DNA of 64,000 nt from the NCBI GenBank assembly GCA_963818685.1, contig CAWFTJ010000009.1, forward strand, positions 62,001 to 126,000, given 5' to 3'. Positions within the stretch are counted from its first letter, which is position 1, and every line of letters starts with the position of its first letter. Shown piece by piece: positions 51,190 through 61,391 of the stretch. This stretch comes from CAJCJE01 sp963818685. GTDB lineage: Bacteria; Actinomycetota; Actinomycetes; Mycobacteriales; Pseudonocardiaceae. The translations under genes and the position numbers were made by a program. Below the pieces are notes generated by a model that was not told the DNA's origin, did no database searches, and saw nothing but the letters and a program-made list of their open reading frames with translations.

Positions 51190-52410
51190 CTACTCGACCA
51201 CCGGCCGCACCCGCATGCCACTTTTCATCTCGGCATCGGTCGGTTCCACAACCCGGTCGGCAACCCGGTCGCCCGGGGACAGGCCCGAAAGAATCTGCAC
51301 ATTATTCACATCGCTGATTCCTGTACTCACCGGCACCCAAGCGATGGATTTCCCTTTCAGCTTGTATACTCCATTCGCGCCTCGAAGAGTCCGCAGAGCG
51401 CCTTTGGGAATAACCAGCGCATTCTCGACCACCTCTGAAATGATGGTCGCGTTCACCGTCACTCCCGGAAGCAGATCGTGATTGGGATTATCGATGATCG
51501 TGCTCACTTCCCCCACCGTTCGCGTCCCGAGCGCAATCACTTCCGTCGGAAGTTTGTCCACGCGTCCCCACCATTTTTGACCCGGGCGCGCGTCCCAGGT
51601 AATGCTGACGCGCATGTTCATCGCGACGCGGCCCAAATCCGGTTCGTCCACGTACACCACGACTTTCACCTGATCTAATTTCCCGATCAGCGCCACCAAA
51701 TCGCCCGGCTGCAGATATGCGCCCACCTTCAGGTCAAACTGGTAGACTGTGCCCGCAATCGGGGAGGTCACGTCACCCAACGTCACCTTGTGACGGGCAA
51801 GCGCGACCGCCTGTTGGGCATCGTGCAATTTTGCCTGCGCCACGCTGCGATCGCTCGATGTCACCAGCGTCCTTCGCTGATCCTCGAACGCCGAAAGCTG
51901 CAGCTTCGCCTTATCGAGAGCATCTTTCGCCTCCTCCACCTGACGTTTTGTTGCGGCTTGCCCGGCCAGCAGCCGCTGCTCCGATTCATAATTCCGCTGC
52001 GCGACCTCTACAGCCGTTTGCGCACTCTTGATCGAATCGTTCAGGTTCGCCAGAGTGGCTGCCTTGCCGCCCTGCCCCAGAGTCGTGCTCTCTGCTTGAG
52101 CTTCCTGTTCGCGCGCCTCGGCTTCGGCCAGATCCGACTGCGCTTGGGTGGCGTCCAGCCTCACCAGCGTCTGCCCTGCCTCGACGCTTTGCCCTCGCTG
52201 AACCGAAACCGAACGCACAACGCCCGCGGTTTCAGCACGCGCCGCCGCCCATTCCACCGGCTCGACTTTCCCGTTGGTCGATACCGTACTCTGAATCATC
52301 GCGCGCTGCACAGCCGCGAAATGAATCTCCGGTGAGGTTTGACGATGACCCAGTCCCCACCACAAAAGGAGCAGCACCGGCAGGATCAATATCGGCCAGT
52401 ACCTCTTCAT
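51190..52410 (-). CDS. HlyD/RND-type periplasmic adaptor (membrane fusion protein)
   Basis: An intact 406-residue protein: an N-terminal membrane anchor (WPILILPVLLLLWWGLG), lipoyl half-motifs (AGVVRSVSVQRGQSVEAGQTLVRLD and DVTSPIAGTVYQFDLKVGAYLQPGDLVALI), a long coiled-coil hairpin between them (residues about 95-205) and a beta-barrel (VVVYVDEPDLGRVAMNM, DNPNHDLLPGVTVNATI). It would couple an inner-membrane pump to an outer-membrane channel, but neither is adjacent. It follows the AraC gene on the same strand. Confidence 0.88.
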   Translation of the reverse strand: MKRYWPILILPVLLLLWWGLGHRQTSPEIHFAAVQRAMIQSTVSTNGKVEPVEWAAARAETAGVVRSVSVQRGQSVEAGQTLVRLDATQAQSDLAEAEAREQEAQAESTTLGQGGKAATLANLNDSIKSAQTAVEVAQRNYESEQRLLAGQAATKRQVEEAKDALDKAKLQLSAFEDQRRTLVTSSDRSVAQAKLHDAQQAVALARHKVTLGDVTSPIAGTVYQFDLKVGAYLQPGDLVALIGKLDQVKVVVYVDEPDLGRVAMNMRVSITWDARPGQKWWGRVDKLPTEVIALGTRTVGEVSTIIDNPNHDLLPGVTVNATIISEVVENALVIPKGALRTLRGANGVYKLKGKSIAWVPVSTGISDVNNVQILSGLSPGDRVADRVVEPTDAEMKSGMRVRPVVE

Positions 52411-52485
52411 TTTGCGCGGCTAAAGGCAACGTGCAAGCTTGTATTCTAGCTCCGCAACACCAGCAAGCCGTCATCAGTGATAGCG

Positions 52486-53303
52486 TCAGCGGCCGAGGCA
52501 GCCGCCGGACCTCACGCGGAGACATTCCGGTGCGCTGTTTCACCATTCGGCACAGATGACTCTGATCGGAGAAACCGTTCCGCGCCGCAATTTCGGCGAT
52601 AGGCGACTCGGAGGTCGCAAGCTCTGAGCATGCTGAGGCCAGGCGTAGCTGGCGAACATAGTCGCTGATACAGCAATCATAGTGTTTGCGGAATGCACGT
52701 GACAGATGTACCGGATGCACGTGAGCGTATTCGGCCAATTCCTTGAGAGTGATCGATTCACGATAGCGTTCGTGAAGCAACGTGTTGACGCGCGCCAGCC
52801 AATCCGGCCGCCTGGGATTTGCAAGCGTCATGCGGCTGCGGAGCACGTCGGCAAGGATCTCAAAGGCTAAACCTTCTATCGCCAGCTCGGATACCGCGTC
52901 GTAGCGGAAAGCTTCCGTGCGAAGCTTGATTCCGAGCTGCCTGAAATGCCTGCTGCAGAGCGTCGTGCGGGTGCGCGTATCGATGCCATAATCCCGCAGA
53001 CGATCGGCAAAATGGGGCAGAATCTCCAGGTTCAGTGATCGCCCTCCATTCTCGAAGAACCGATTCGAGTGGAATTCACCCGCGGTGTGAAAAATCACCT
53101 GGCCCACATCGCAGTACAGCGTGGACGAACCGCAGCACTCCACATAAGAGCCCTGAAGCTCGATCGAGAGAAATGCCCGGTCGTGAGAATGCCAGGACAG
53201 ATTCTGCCCCGCAGCTATATTGGCTCTCCACCAGCGCAAAGTTGGTCAGTTTACGGGAAGTTAGGACCGTTCCGAGGAATCGCCCTTCGCCTGACTTATC
53301 CAT
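52486..53303 (-). CDS. AraC-family transcriptional regulator, frameshifted
   Basis: The N-terminal cupin-like sensor (LSWHSHDRAFLSIELQGSYVE, VGQVIFHTAGEFHSNRF) is followed by two helix-turn-helix motifs (ITLKELAEYAHVHPVHLSRAFRKHY; SPIAEIAARNGFSDQSHLCRMVKQRTGMSPREVR). A one-base shift near 53215 joins an upstream frame starting at 53303 (MDKSGEGRFLGTVL, then FALVESQYS) to AGQNLSW. The open frame after TGMSPREVRRL runs to 52232 across the adaptor start, which is not credible; one further shift gives a stop at 52486. It probably regulates the adaptor gene downstream. Confidence 0.8.
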
Positions 53304-53487
53304 AGTTTCTGCCCCCGCTCTGGAAAGTGCGAAAAACGTCAGATCTCGTGGTCTGCAGGTCGACGCTGCACTACTTTTCTTGGCTTTAGGTTAACTTCCG
53401 GTTACAGCGCAGTCAAGTTGTTCGCAGCCGTCCCGCCGAATGCGTGCTATGCTGTCGCCCAGTTCGTTTCAAGTTCAGGAGAGTGAC

Positions 53488-54343
53488 ATGCATTTGCGCG
53501 CATTTATGGCTGACCGTTTTTGGCGTTCTCGGCTCTGTGGCCTGTGTTTCCGGGGCTTTTGCGGCGGATAAGCCGCAATACACCGTTGATGCGATTCGCT
53601 ATGGAACCATCGCCGATTTCCCCGTGCGCGGGCTGGTGTTGGGAGCAGATCCCTCCCGCAAGATGGACATCGCCATGATCGTATGGCTGGTGCGCGGAAA
53701 CGGCCACACGATTTTAGTCGACTCCGGTTTTTATCGCCAGCAGTTTTTCAAGCACTGGAACATCCGCGATTTCAAAAAACCTTCCGATGCAGTCGAGGAA
53801 CTGGCGGGTGTGAAGCCCGAAGACGTCACGGACGTGATTATCACGCACATGCATTGGGATCACGCCGACGGGGCGGACCTGTTTCCCAAAGCGCGCATCT
53901 GGGTGCAGCGCGATGAGTACACGTACTACACGGGCGAGGCCTGGCACAACCCGAAAACCCATGGCGGCATCGAGCCCGATGACGTGCTCGCGTTCGTGAA
54001 GATGAATATCGAGGGACGGCTGTCATTCGTCGAGGGCGATGATCAGGAGATCATTCCCGGAATCACTTGCTACATCGGTGGCAAACACACCTATCAATCC
54101 CAGTACGTGGGCGTCAATACGGCAGCGGGAACGGTAATTCTGGCTTCCGACAACGTGTACTTGTACGAGAACCTCGATAAGCATGTGCCGATTGCCGCCT
54201 CGCTCGACAAGGACTCGAATCTCAGGGCACAGGACCGCATGCGCAAGCTGGCGGCCAAGGAGAGCCTGATCATCCCCGGGCACGATCCTGCCATCTTCGA
54301 GCGCTTCCACGGGCCCAAACCCGGCATCGTTCGAATCGAATAA
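53488..54343 (+). CDS. secreted MBL-fold hydrolase, N-acyl-homoserine-lactonase-like
   Basis: The mature region carries DFPVRGLVLGADPSRKMDIAM, VWLVRGNGHTILVDSGF, the metal motif ITHMHWDHADGADLFP, GGKHTYQSQYVGV, ILASDNVYLYEN and IIPGHDPAIFERF, typical of AHL lactonase-like metallo-beta-lactamases. The N terminus has a signal-peptide core (VFGVLGSVACVSGAFA). AGGAGAG at 53477-53483 is placed for ATG 53488, but that ATG is out of frame with the rest, so a shift near 53505-53515 is likely; the in-frame alternatives are upstream starts at 53444 or GTG 53483. It is divergent from AraC. The lactonase activity is inferred. Confidence 0.82.
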
Positions 54344-54461
54344 GCCCGGTCCGCCGAGCGTGCGCTAACTCTGTTCAATTGTTAAGCGGGTACAAGAAAT
54401 TCGCCTGCAAACCGTGTAGACTCCTCTCTGATCGACGTGATCAGGGTGTGGAGGATCGAGC

Positions 54462-57400
54462 ATGATTTCCAATATCGATCGCTTAGGTACGGGATTCTTC
54501 TTTTGCTCGCGTGCGCCGGTGTTGGCCCTGTGGCCAATTAGGTACCGCAACCATTCGTGGTACCGTTCGTGACGCTCAAGGGGCGATAGTGCCCGGCGCG
54601 CATGTGAACGGTCAAGAACGTGCAGACCGGCGTGACTACCAGCTGGTCACGGATACCGAGGGGCGGTATGTCGCACCCAGCCTGCCGATCGGCGAATACC
54701 AGGTGCAGAGTTCAAATGCAGGGCTTTGAGACGCGCACTGCGGCAGAAGATCACGCTTGCGGTCGGCGAGACGCGCCAGGTGGATATCACGCTGCAAGTC
54801 GGCGAAATGCGGCAGGAAATCGCCGTGTCAGAGCAGGCGGCGCACGTTGAATCGGCGAGTCTCGACTGTCGAGGGACTGATCAACCAGAGCCAGATGCGC
54901 GACTTGCCGCTGAACGGCCGCAACTTCGAACAGCTTATCGTGCTGACGCCGGGCGTCGTGCCGGTAACGAACGCGGCGTCTTCGGCGTACATTGGCCGCT
55001 CACAGGTGTACTCGTTCGCCGGGTCGCGGCCAGTCGGGCAGGAAGAGCAGATCGACGGGCAAGATATTCAGGATTTTTGGGATCGGGGCACCGGTGCGGC
55101 GGTGCTGGGAACTTCGCTTGGCGTTGACTCGATCGCCGAGTTTCAGACCTACACGAGCGCGGCGAGCGCGCAGTTTGGCGGCGCCAATGGTGGCGTGAAC
55201 GCGGTCACAAGGTCTGGCACGAACAGTTTTCATGGCTCGGCGTACGAGTTTGCCCGCGATGCAGATATTCGACGCAAATCCGTACTTCGTTCCGTCGACC
55301 GGTAAGCCGCCTTTTCAGCGGAATCAGTTCGGCGGAACTATCGGCGGACCAATCATGAAGAACAAGATGTTCTTCTTCGCCAACTATGAGGGACTGTGGC
55401 AGACGCTGGGAGAAGCTCCGGTCGTGATCATGCCGAACCAGGCGGCCCGAACGGAAGTGTCGAACTATATCAACACGCTCGCTCCCGGCAGCGCGGCCCG
55501 CACGAATGAACAGACCGTCCTGAACTCTCTGATGGGGATTCCGCTGCCGCCCGCCGGCGCGCTCAATTTGGGCAACGGAACGTCACAAGCGATCCTCAGC
55601 GGAAACCAGAGCGGCGTTGAAAACTACATGACTGCGCGGTGGGATTACAACGTGTCAAGCAAGGATTCGATATTCGCCCGGTCGATCTACGATCACGCGA
55701 CATTATCGGAGCCTTTCGCGGCGAACAGTCTCGGTTTGTATCCGCAAACCGCCTTCGACCACAATGAGTTCCACACTATCGGCTGGACACGAAACGTCTC
55801 GAGCACTATGATCAGTCAGGCGCAGTTCAATTTCACCCGGACGGTACAGGTGGGAAACACACCCACACGCATCAGTCCGTTCAACTGCAATCCGACGAAC
55901 GGCTACGACTGCTTTTACAGTGTCCCGGCATTGTCATCCGACTTTGGCCTGAATACACCAACAGCGCCGATTTTCGATTACGTGCAGAACAAGTTCGAGC
56001 CGCGCGAACAAGTGTTTTGGGTCAAGGGCGCGCATTCCCTGGCTTTTGGCGCGTGGCTGCTGAGGGATCAAACTGCAACCAATACGCCGGTGAATCCAGC
56101 CGGAAATTACTATTTTTCGGCTTGGGGATACAGCGCGACCGGGACTCCGACTGCGAACTCGTTCCTGACCGGGCAGCCGTATTCGTTCATCGGTGCGCTT
56201 GCCAGGCCAAGCCGACAGCAATCGTGATTTCCGGGAAACAGATTTGACCCTGTACATCCAGGACGATTGGAAAGCAACTAAGAATCTCACGATCAATATT
56301 GGACTGCGGTATGACTTCGAATCCAATCCCATCGAGATTCATAACAAGCTGTATGCCTTCGTGAGTCCATTTCAATCCACCGAGACGGCTATGTGAACGT
56401 TCCGCACCCGTTCGTGAACAATCCGTCGCTTAAAGAATTCGACCCGCGCCTCGGAATCGCTTGGGCGCCATTCGGCGGCACACAGAACGGTTTTCCATGC
56501 GGGGTTCGCCATCGTGCACGACCCGTACCAGCCGAGGAGCTACGGTGTCGGGTATAATTTCTCGCCACCATTTAATCAGGTGACGGTTCCTTTCCCTGCT
56601 TTTACCGTGCCGGTGGCGTTCAGCTGCACGGCGAGCGCCTCGCAATGTACGCCGCCGCTTCCTTCCATCCACGATGCATTGGGCTATAACATCAACACCA
56701 CTCCCTATACGATCCAGTACAGCGCCAATATTCAGCACGAAATACCCGCGGGAATCGTGCTCAGCGTCGGCTACCTGGGCTCGCAGAGTTCACATTTACT
56801 TACGCAGATAGAAGTCAATCCGCCCATAAATTCGGGGACGTTGCAGAATCCAGTCTTTGCAACAGAGCAGCAGGTAGGAACCGGGCTTGACGCTAGTGAC
56901 AAATCCGCGCATCGATCCGACTTTCGGGGATATGGGCGAGATTTTGCCCTGGGCGCATTCGAGTTACAACGCTCTGCAATTGCAGGCGAATAAAGCGCTC
57001 ACGTCACGGCTTGATGTTCCAGACAAACTATACGTTTTCTCATTGCCTGGACAACGGATCCGCTACCTACTCGGTCGACAACGGCGGCTACCTTGCGCCG
57101 CTCTATCCTTATCCGCTCTCGCGCAATCGAGGCAACTGCAGCTTCGACCGGCAGCACAACATTTCCACGAACGTGGTTTATACGCTTCCCTTCCATGGCC
57201 ACTGGTATTCCGAAGGCTGGCAGATCTCGAATATATTTGCGTTCCATACCGGCCTGCCGTTTACCGTTATGTGCGGCTTTGACTGCGTCGGATTGAACGA
57301 GCAAAACAGCCCCAGCCTTCCCAACGTTAATGCGGGTGTCAATTTTCACAACGTAGTGCGGCCGGGAAATATCAACCAGTACTTCAATCCTGCAGATTTC

Positions 57401-57703
57401 AGCCTTGCGCCCCTAGGCATGATAGGCGACGAAGGCCGTAACCAATTCTTTGGCCCATCGCTCGTGGACGATGATGTGGCGCTGATGAAGAACACGCGCA
57501 TTCATGAATCGATGACGATCCAGATCCGCGCGGAAGCCTTCAATCTCTTCAATCATCCGAATTTCTCGAACCCAAACACGAGCCTGTACACAGGCCCCGG
57601 TTCTCCCAATCCGAACGCGGGCAAGATCACCAGCACCATTTCGGCGTCAGGGGGCCTTCCCTCCTCACGTCAGCTGCAGTTTGCAGTCAAGTTCATTTTC
57701 TGA
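54462..57703 (+). CDS. Oar-like TonB-dependent receptor with carboxypeptidase-regulatory domain, multiply frameshifted
   Basis: A signal region is followed by a regulatory-like domain (GTATIRGTVRDAQGAIVPGAHV, DTEGRYVAPSLPIGEYQV, ITLAVGETRQVDITLQVGE), the plug (SQMRDLPLNGRNFEQLIVLTPGV, GVDSIAEFQTYTSAASAQFGGANGG) and a long beta-barrel (FGGTIGGPIMKNKMFFFANYEG, YIQDDWKATKNLTINIGLRYDFE, MTIQIRAEAFNLFNHPNFSNPN). It ends with an aromatic terminus (RQLQFAVKFIF) typical of outer-membrane barrels. About 1075 residues with at least seven shifts. GGAGG at 54450-54454 supports ATG 54462. It imports or secretes unknown substrates through TonB. Confidence 0.85.
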
Positions 57704-57713
57704 GGCAAGCGAA

Positions 57714-58729
57714 ATGATCAACAGTGTCGTCGCCGACCCCACAGCGCATGCGCGATTCCTATGGCGGAACGGCGAGATCGTCCCCTGGGAAGAAGCCAAT
57801 GTCCATGTGACGGCCGTTGGCCATGGCTCGGTGGCGTCAGTTTTTGAAGGGCTGAAGGCTTACTGGAGCGACAGAAAACAGCAGCTGTTCTGTTTTCGCT
57901 TGCGAGAGCACATGGAACGTCTGATCTCCTCAGCGCGGCTGGCGAGAATCCAGTGCTCGTGGAGCGTTGATCAGATGGTCGAGAGCGTGCTCGAACTTCT
58001 TCGCGGCAAATGAGACCAGGCAAGACACTTACGTGCGGCCCTGGCTGTTTGCATCGGGATTGATTCGCGAGCAGATGGTGCCTGCCGATGCGCCGACCGA
58101 ACTGGTGATCGACACCTGGCCGTTTATCTCTAACCCGCCGGCACATACTTGCCGCGCGTGCATCGTGAGTTGGATCCGCATTTCCGAACGGTTACTGCCG
58201 CCGCGAATTAAGGCGTTTTCCAATTACTCGAACGGGCGGCTTGGAATGATCGAGGCGCGGCTGAGCGGCTACGACTGTCCGATCTTTCAGAATGAAAACG
58301 GGATGATCACCGAAAGCGCAGGAGCGTGCATCGCGACTGTTCGCAAAGGTGTGGTCTACACCCCGCCTCTATCGGCCGGAATCCTGGATAGCATCACGCG
58401 GGCCACGCTGCTGTCGAAGATCGAAGACATGGGCATGACCGTCGAAACAGACCGATCTCACGCGGACGGACCTGTATGTCGCCGATGAAGCGTTCTTTAT
58501 GGGTACGGGATGGGAAGTTCTGCCGATTCGCGAGATCGATGGACTGGCTTACGCGACGGCTCCCGGCCCCGTAACAAGCCGCATCGCTCGCGAATATTTG
58601 CAATTGGTGCGCGGCGAATCGAAAGCCCCCAGCGGATGGATCGAGCCAGTTTGGACACCCGCCGGCGCACCATCCCAAAGAAGCCACCGGCGAAATCCGC
58701 GTCACGCAGTAACGGAGAAAAAAGCATGA
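57714..58729 (+). CDS. ilvE: branched-chain amino acid aminotransferase, frameshifted
   Basis: A fold-type IV PLP enzyme: FLWRNGEIVPWEEANVHVTAVGHGSVASVFEGLKAYWS, YVRPWLFAS, the PLP lysine in PRIKAFSNYSNGRLGMIEA, GYDCPIFQNENGMITESAGACIATVRKG, TPPLSAGILDSITRATL and VADEAFFMGTGWEVLPIREIDG. Shifts lie near 58010, 58140-58150 and 58455. GAGG at 57702-57705 gives an 8-base spacing to ATG 57714, 10 bases after the receptor stop. The final frame ends at 58729 with an ATGA overlap onto the next gene, which supports this reconstruction. It catalyses the last step of Leu, Ile and Val synthesis. Confidence 0.87.
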
Positions 58730-61391
58730 ATAATCTTTTGGCCAGGCGTCGTGCCCTGGTCCTGCCGCTGCTCGTTTTGCTATGCGGCTGCAGCTCTCGC
58801 CGCTTCCGCGCAGGATCTAAAGTCTCCGGAACAATACTTCGGCTTCAAGATGGGCGCCGACTACAAGCTGGTGAAGTGGCCCCAAATCGTGGAATATTTC
58901 CAGACGCTCTGGCGCGGCATCGAATAAAGTGAAGCTGGTTGAGGCGGGGAAATCTTCGGAAGGCAATCCGATGATTGTGGCGATCATCTCGTCACCGGAG
59001 AATCTCGCGCAAGCTCGATCATTACAAGGAAATTTCGCAGAAACTGGCAAATCCGCGTGGGCTGGCTCCGGAGGATGCCGAGCGGCTGATCGCCGACGGC
59101 AAACTGATTGTTGCGATCAGTTGCTCGATCCATGCGAGCGAAATCGGCGCGACGCAGCTTTCCATGGAGCTTGCCTATGATCTTGCGACGCAGGATACGC
59201 CGGAGATGCGGCGCATTCTGGACCAGGACATCATGCTGCTATGGCCTTCGCATAATCCGGATGGCAACATCACAGTCGCCGATTGGTACAACAAGAACGT
59301 CCATACGAAGTACGAGAACGCCCCGCTCCCCTGGCTCTATCACAAATATGTCGGACACGATAACAACCGCGACTGGTTCATGCTGAACCTGGATGAAACC
59401 AAGGTCGTCACGAAGTTCTACTTCAAGGAATGGTTCCCGCAGGTACTCTACGACATTCACCAGATGGGCCGCACCGGGGCGCGCATCTTCGTTCCGCCTT
59501 TCCTCGATCCGCTGAATCCGAACATTCACCCGCTCATTTGGCGCGGCATCAACCTGCTTGGGACGCACATGGCTGCGGCGGAGGAGGACGCGCATCACAC
59601 CGGAGTTGCGCAGAGCATCGCATACACATCCTGGTGGGAGGGAAACTCACTGCAGCAGCCGTGGTTCCACAACATGGTGAGCGTCCTGACAGAGACGGCA
59701 TCGCCGAACGTGGCGTCTCCGGTGACGCAGAAGCTCAGCGAGCTGACCGGAAACAATCCCGGCCTTCCTGAATATGCTTTGCGGGCGAATTTCTCGAATC
59801 CCTGGCCTGGAGGGACGTGGCGTCTTCGCGACGTAGTCGACTACGAGTACACGGCCGCGATCGCAGTGCTTGATACGGCCGCTCGTTATCGCGAACATTT
59901 CCTGCGCGGCTTCTATGAAATGGGTCGCGACGAGATCCAGAAAGGTGAAACGGAGCCACCCTACGCGTATGTCGTACCGGCCAGCCAGCGCGATCCGAAT
60001 ACTGCCGTCAAGATGATCAATCTCTTGATCGATCAAGGCGCGGAAGTCCGAATGGCCAATGCTGACTTTGTGGCCGATGGCGTGACGTATCCGAAAGGCT
60101 CTTACGTCTTGCTGATGGCGCAACCATTCCGGCCATTTGTAAAAGACATCATGGAGGCCGCAAAAATATCCGGATCTCCGGGCTTTCCCAGGCGGTCCAC
60201 CGATCCCACCGTACGACGTGGCCGGATGGACGCTGCCGCTACAAATGGGTGTCGCGGACGCCATGGTCAAAGAGAAGTTTCAAGCGGACCTGAGCCGTGT
60301 GATCAACCGCGCCGAGCCACCGAGTCCGAATGTCGGTGCGGGCGGTCCCGGGGTGAGCGCGTTTGTCCTGGATCACGAACGTAACGACAGTTTGATCGCG
60401 CTGAACCGTTTGCTGAAGAACGGCCACGAGGTGTATTGGGCTCAGCGGCCATTTCACGGCTGGCGCCGCATCGTATTCTGCCGGTGCGATGATCATCCCC
60501 GCGCAGGGCAAACAGCAGGCGGATGTGAGAGCGATTGCACAATCGCTTTCTCTTCCACTGGCTGCGGCAGAACAGCCGATTTCCGTTCCAGCTTACAAGC
60601 TGAAGCCTCTGCGCCTTGCGCTTTACAATCCTTGGGGCGGAAACATGGATGAAGGCTGGACCAGGCTGATGCTCGAGCAGTTTGAATTTCCGTATTCCGA
60701 GATTCGGAATGCCGATATTCACGCCGGAGATTTGAGTTCGAAATACGATGTGATCGTTTTTGCAGATCAGGCTCCGGAAAGCATTCTGAATGGAATTACC
60801 GCCAGCAGAATTCCAGCTGAATACGCAGGCGGAGTCGGCAAAGAAGGTCTGGATGGTCTGAAGACATTTGTGCAAAACGGCGGCACGGTCATTGCGCTAG
60901 CAGACGCCGCGCACTTGTTCATCAAGAATTGGGGCTTGCCCTTGACTGATGTGGTGCAAGGATTGAAGCCGACTGATTTTTTCTGCCCCGGCTCAATCCT
61001 GGATGCGAAAGTAGACAATTCTGATCCGGTCGGGTACGGCATGCCGGACGACACCTCGGCATTTTTTTCCCGCAGCTCGGCATACGAAATTCAGCCCTGG
61101 TATTTCGCTCCCGGAGGGACGGTAAGAACGATCGTTAAATATGGCGGCGATCATGTTCTCGAGAGCGGCTGGATTCTCGGTGAGAGTCACCTCTACGACC
61201 GGGCGGCTGCCGTTGATGTGTCATTGGGAAAAGGGCATGTGATTCTATTCGGATTTCGGGTTCAAAACCGTGACCAGCCGCATGCCACGTTCAAGCTCTT
61301 CTTCAATGCGCTTTATTACGGCCCAGCTACGTTGGACCAGCAGTTCCGCACTGCCGCAGCGGGTAAGAATGAAGGCCACAAAGGGACATGA
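58726..61391 (+). CDS. secreted M14-family zinc carboxypeptidase, frameshifted
   Basis: A signal peptide (RRALVLPLLVLLC) precedes a peptidase domain with zinc ligands HASE (SCSIHASEIGATQLS) and His (VLYDIHQMGRTGARIF), the substrate motif HNPDGN and NRDWFMLNLDET. A C-terminal domain of about 300 residues (LRLALYNPWGGNMDEGWTRLMLEQFEFP, FVQNGGTVIALADAAHLFI, GKGHVILFGFRVQNRDQPHATFKLFFNALYY) resembles glutamine-amidotransferase-like folds found in this subfamily. Shifts lie near 58790, 58915, 59015, 60165 and 60455. The gene overlaps both neighbours by 4 bases (ATGA), giving a coupled run with ilvE and the BNR propeller gene. Confidence 0.85.

Noticed and set aside
52232..52486. C-terminal extension of the AraC ORF
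   Set aside because: It overlaps the start of the HlyD-like gene by 179 bases in another frame and matches no AraC extension; a one-base shift gives a normal end near 52486.
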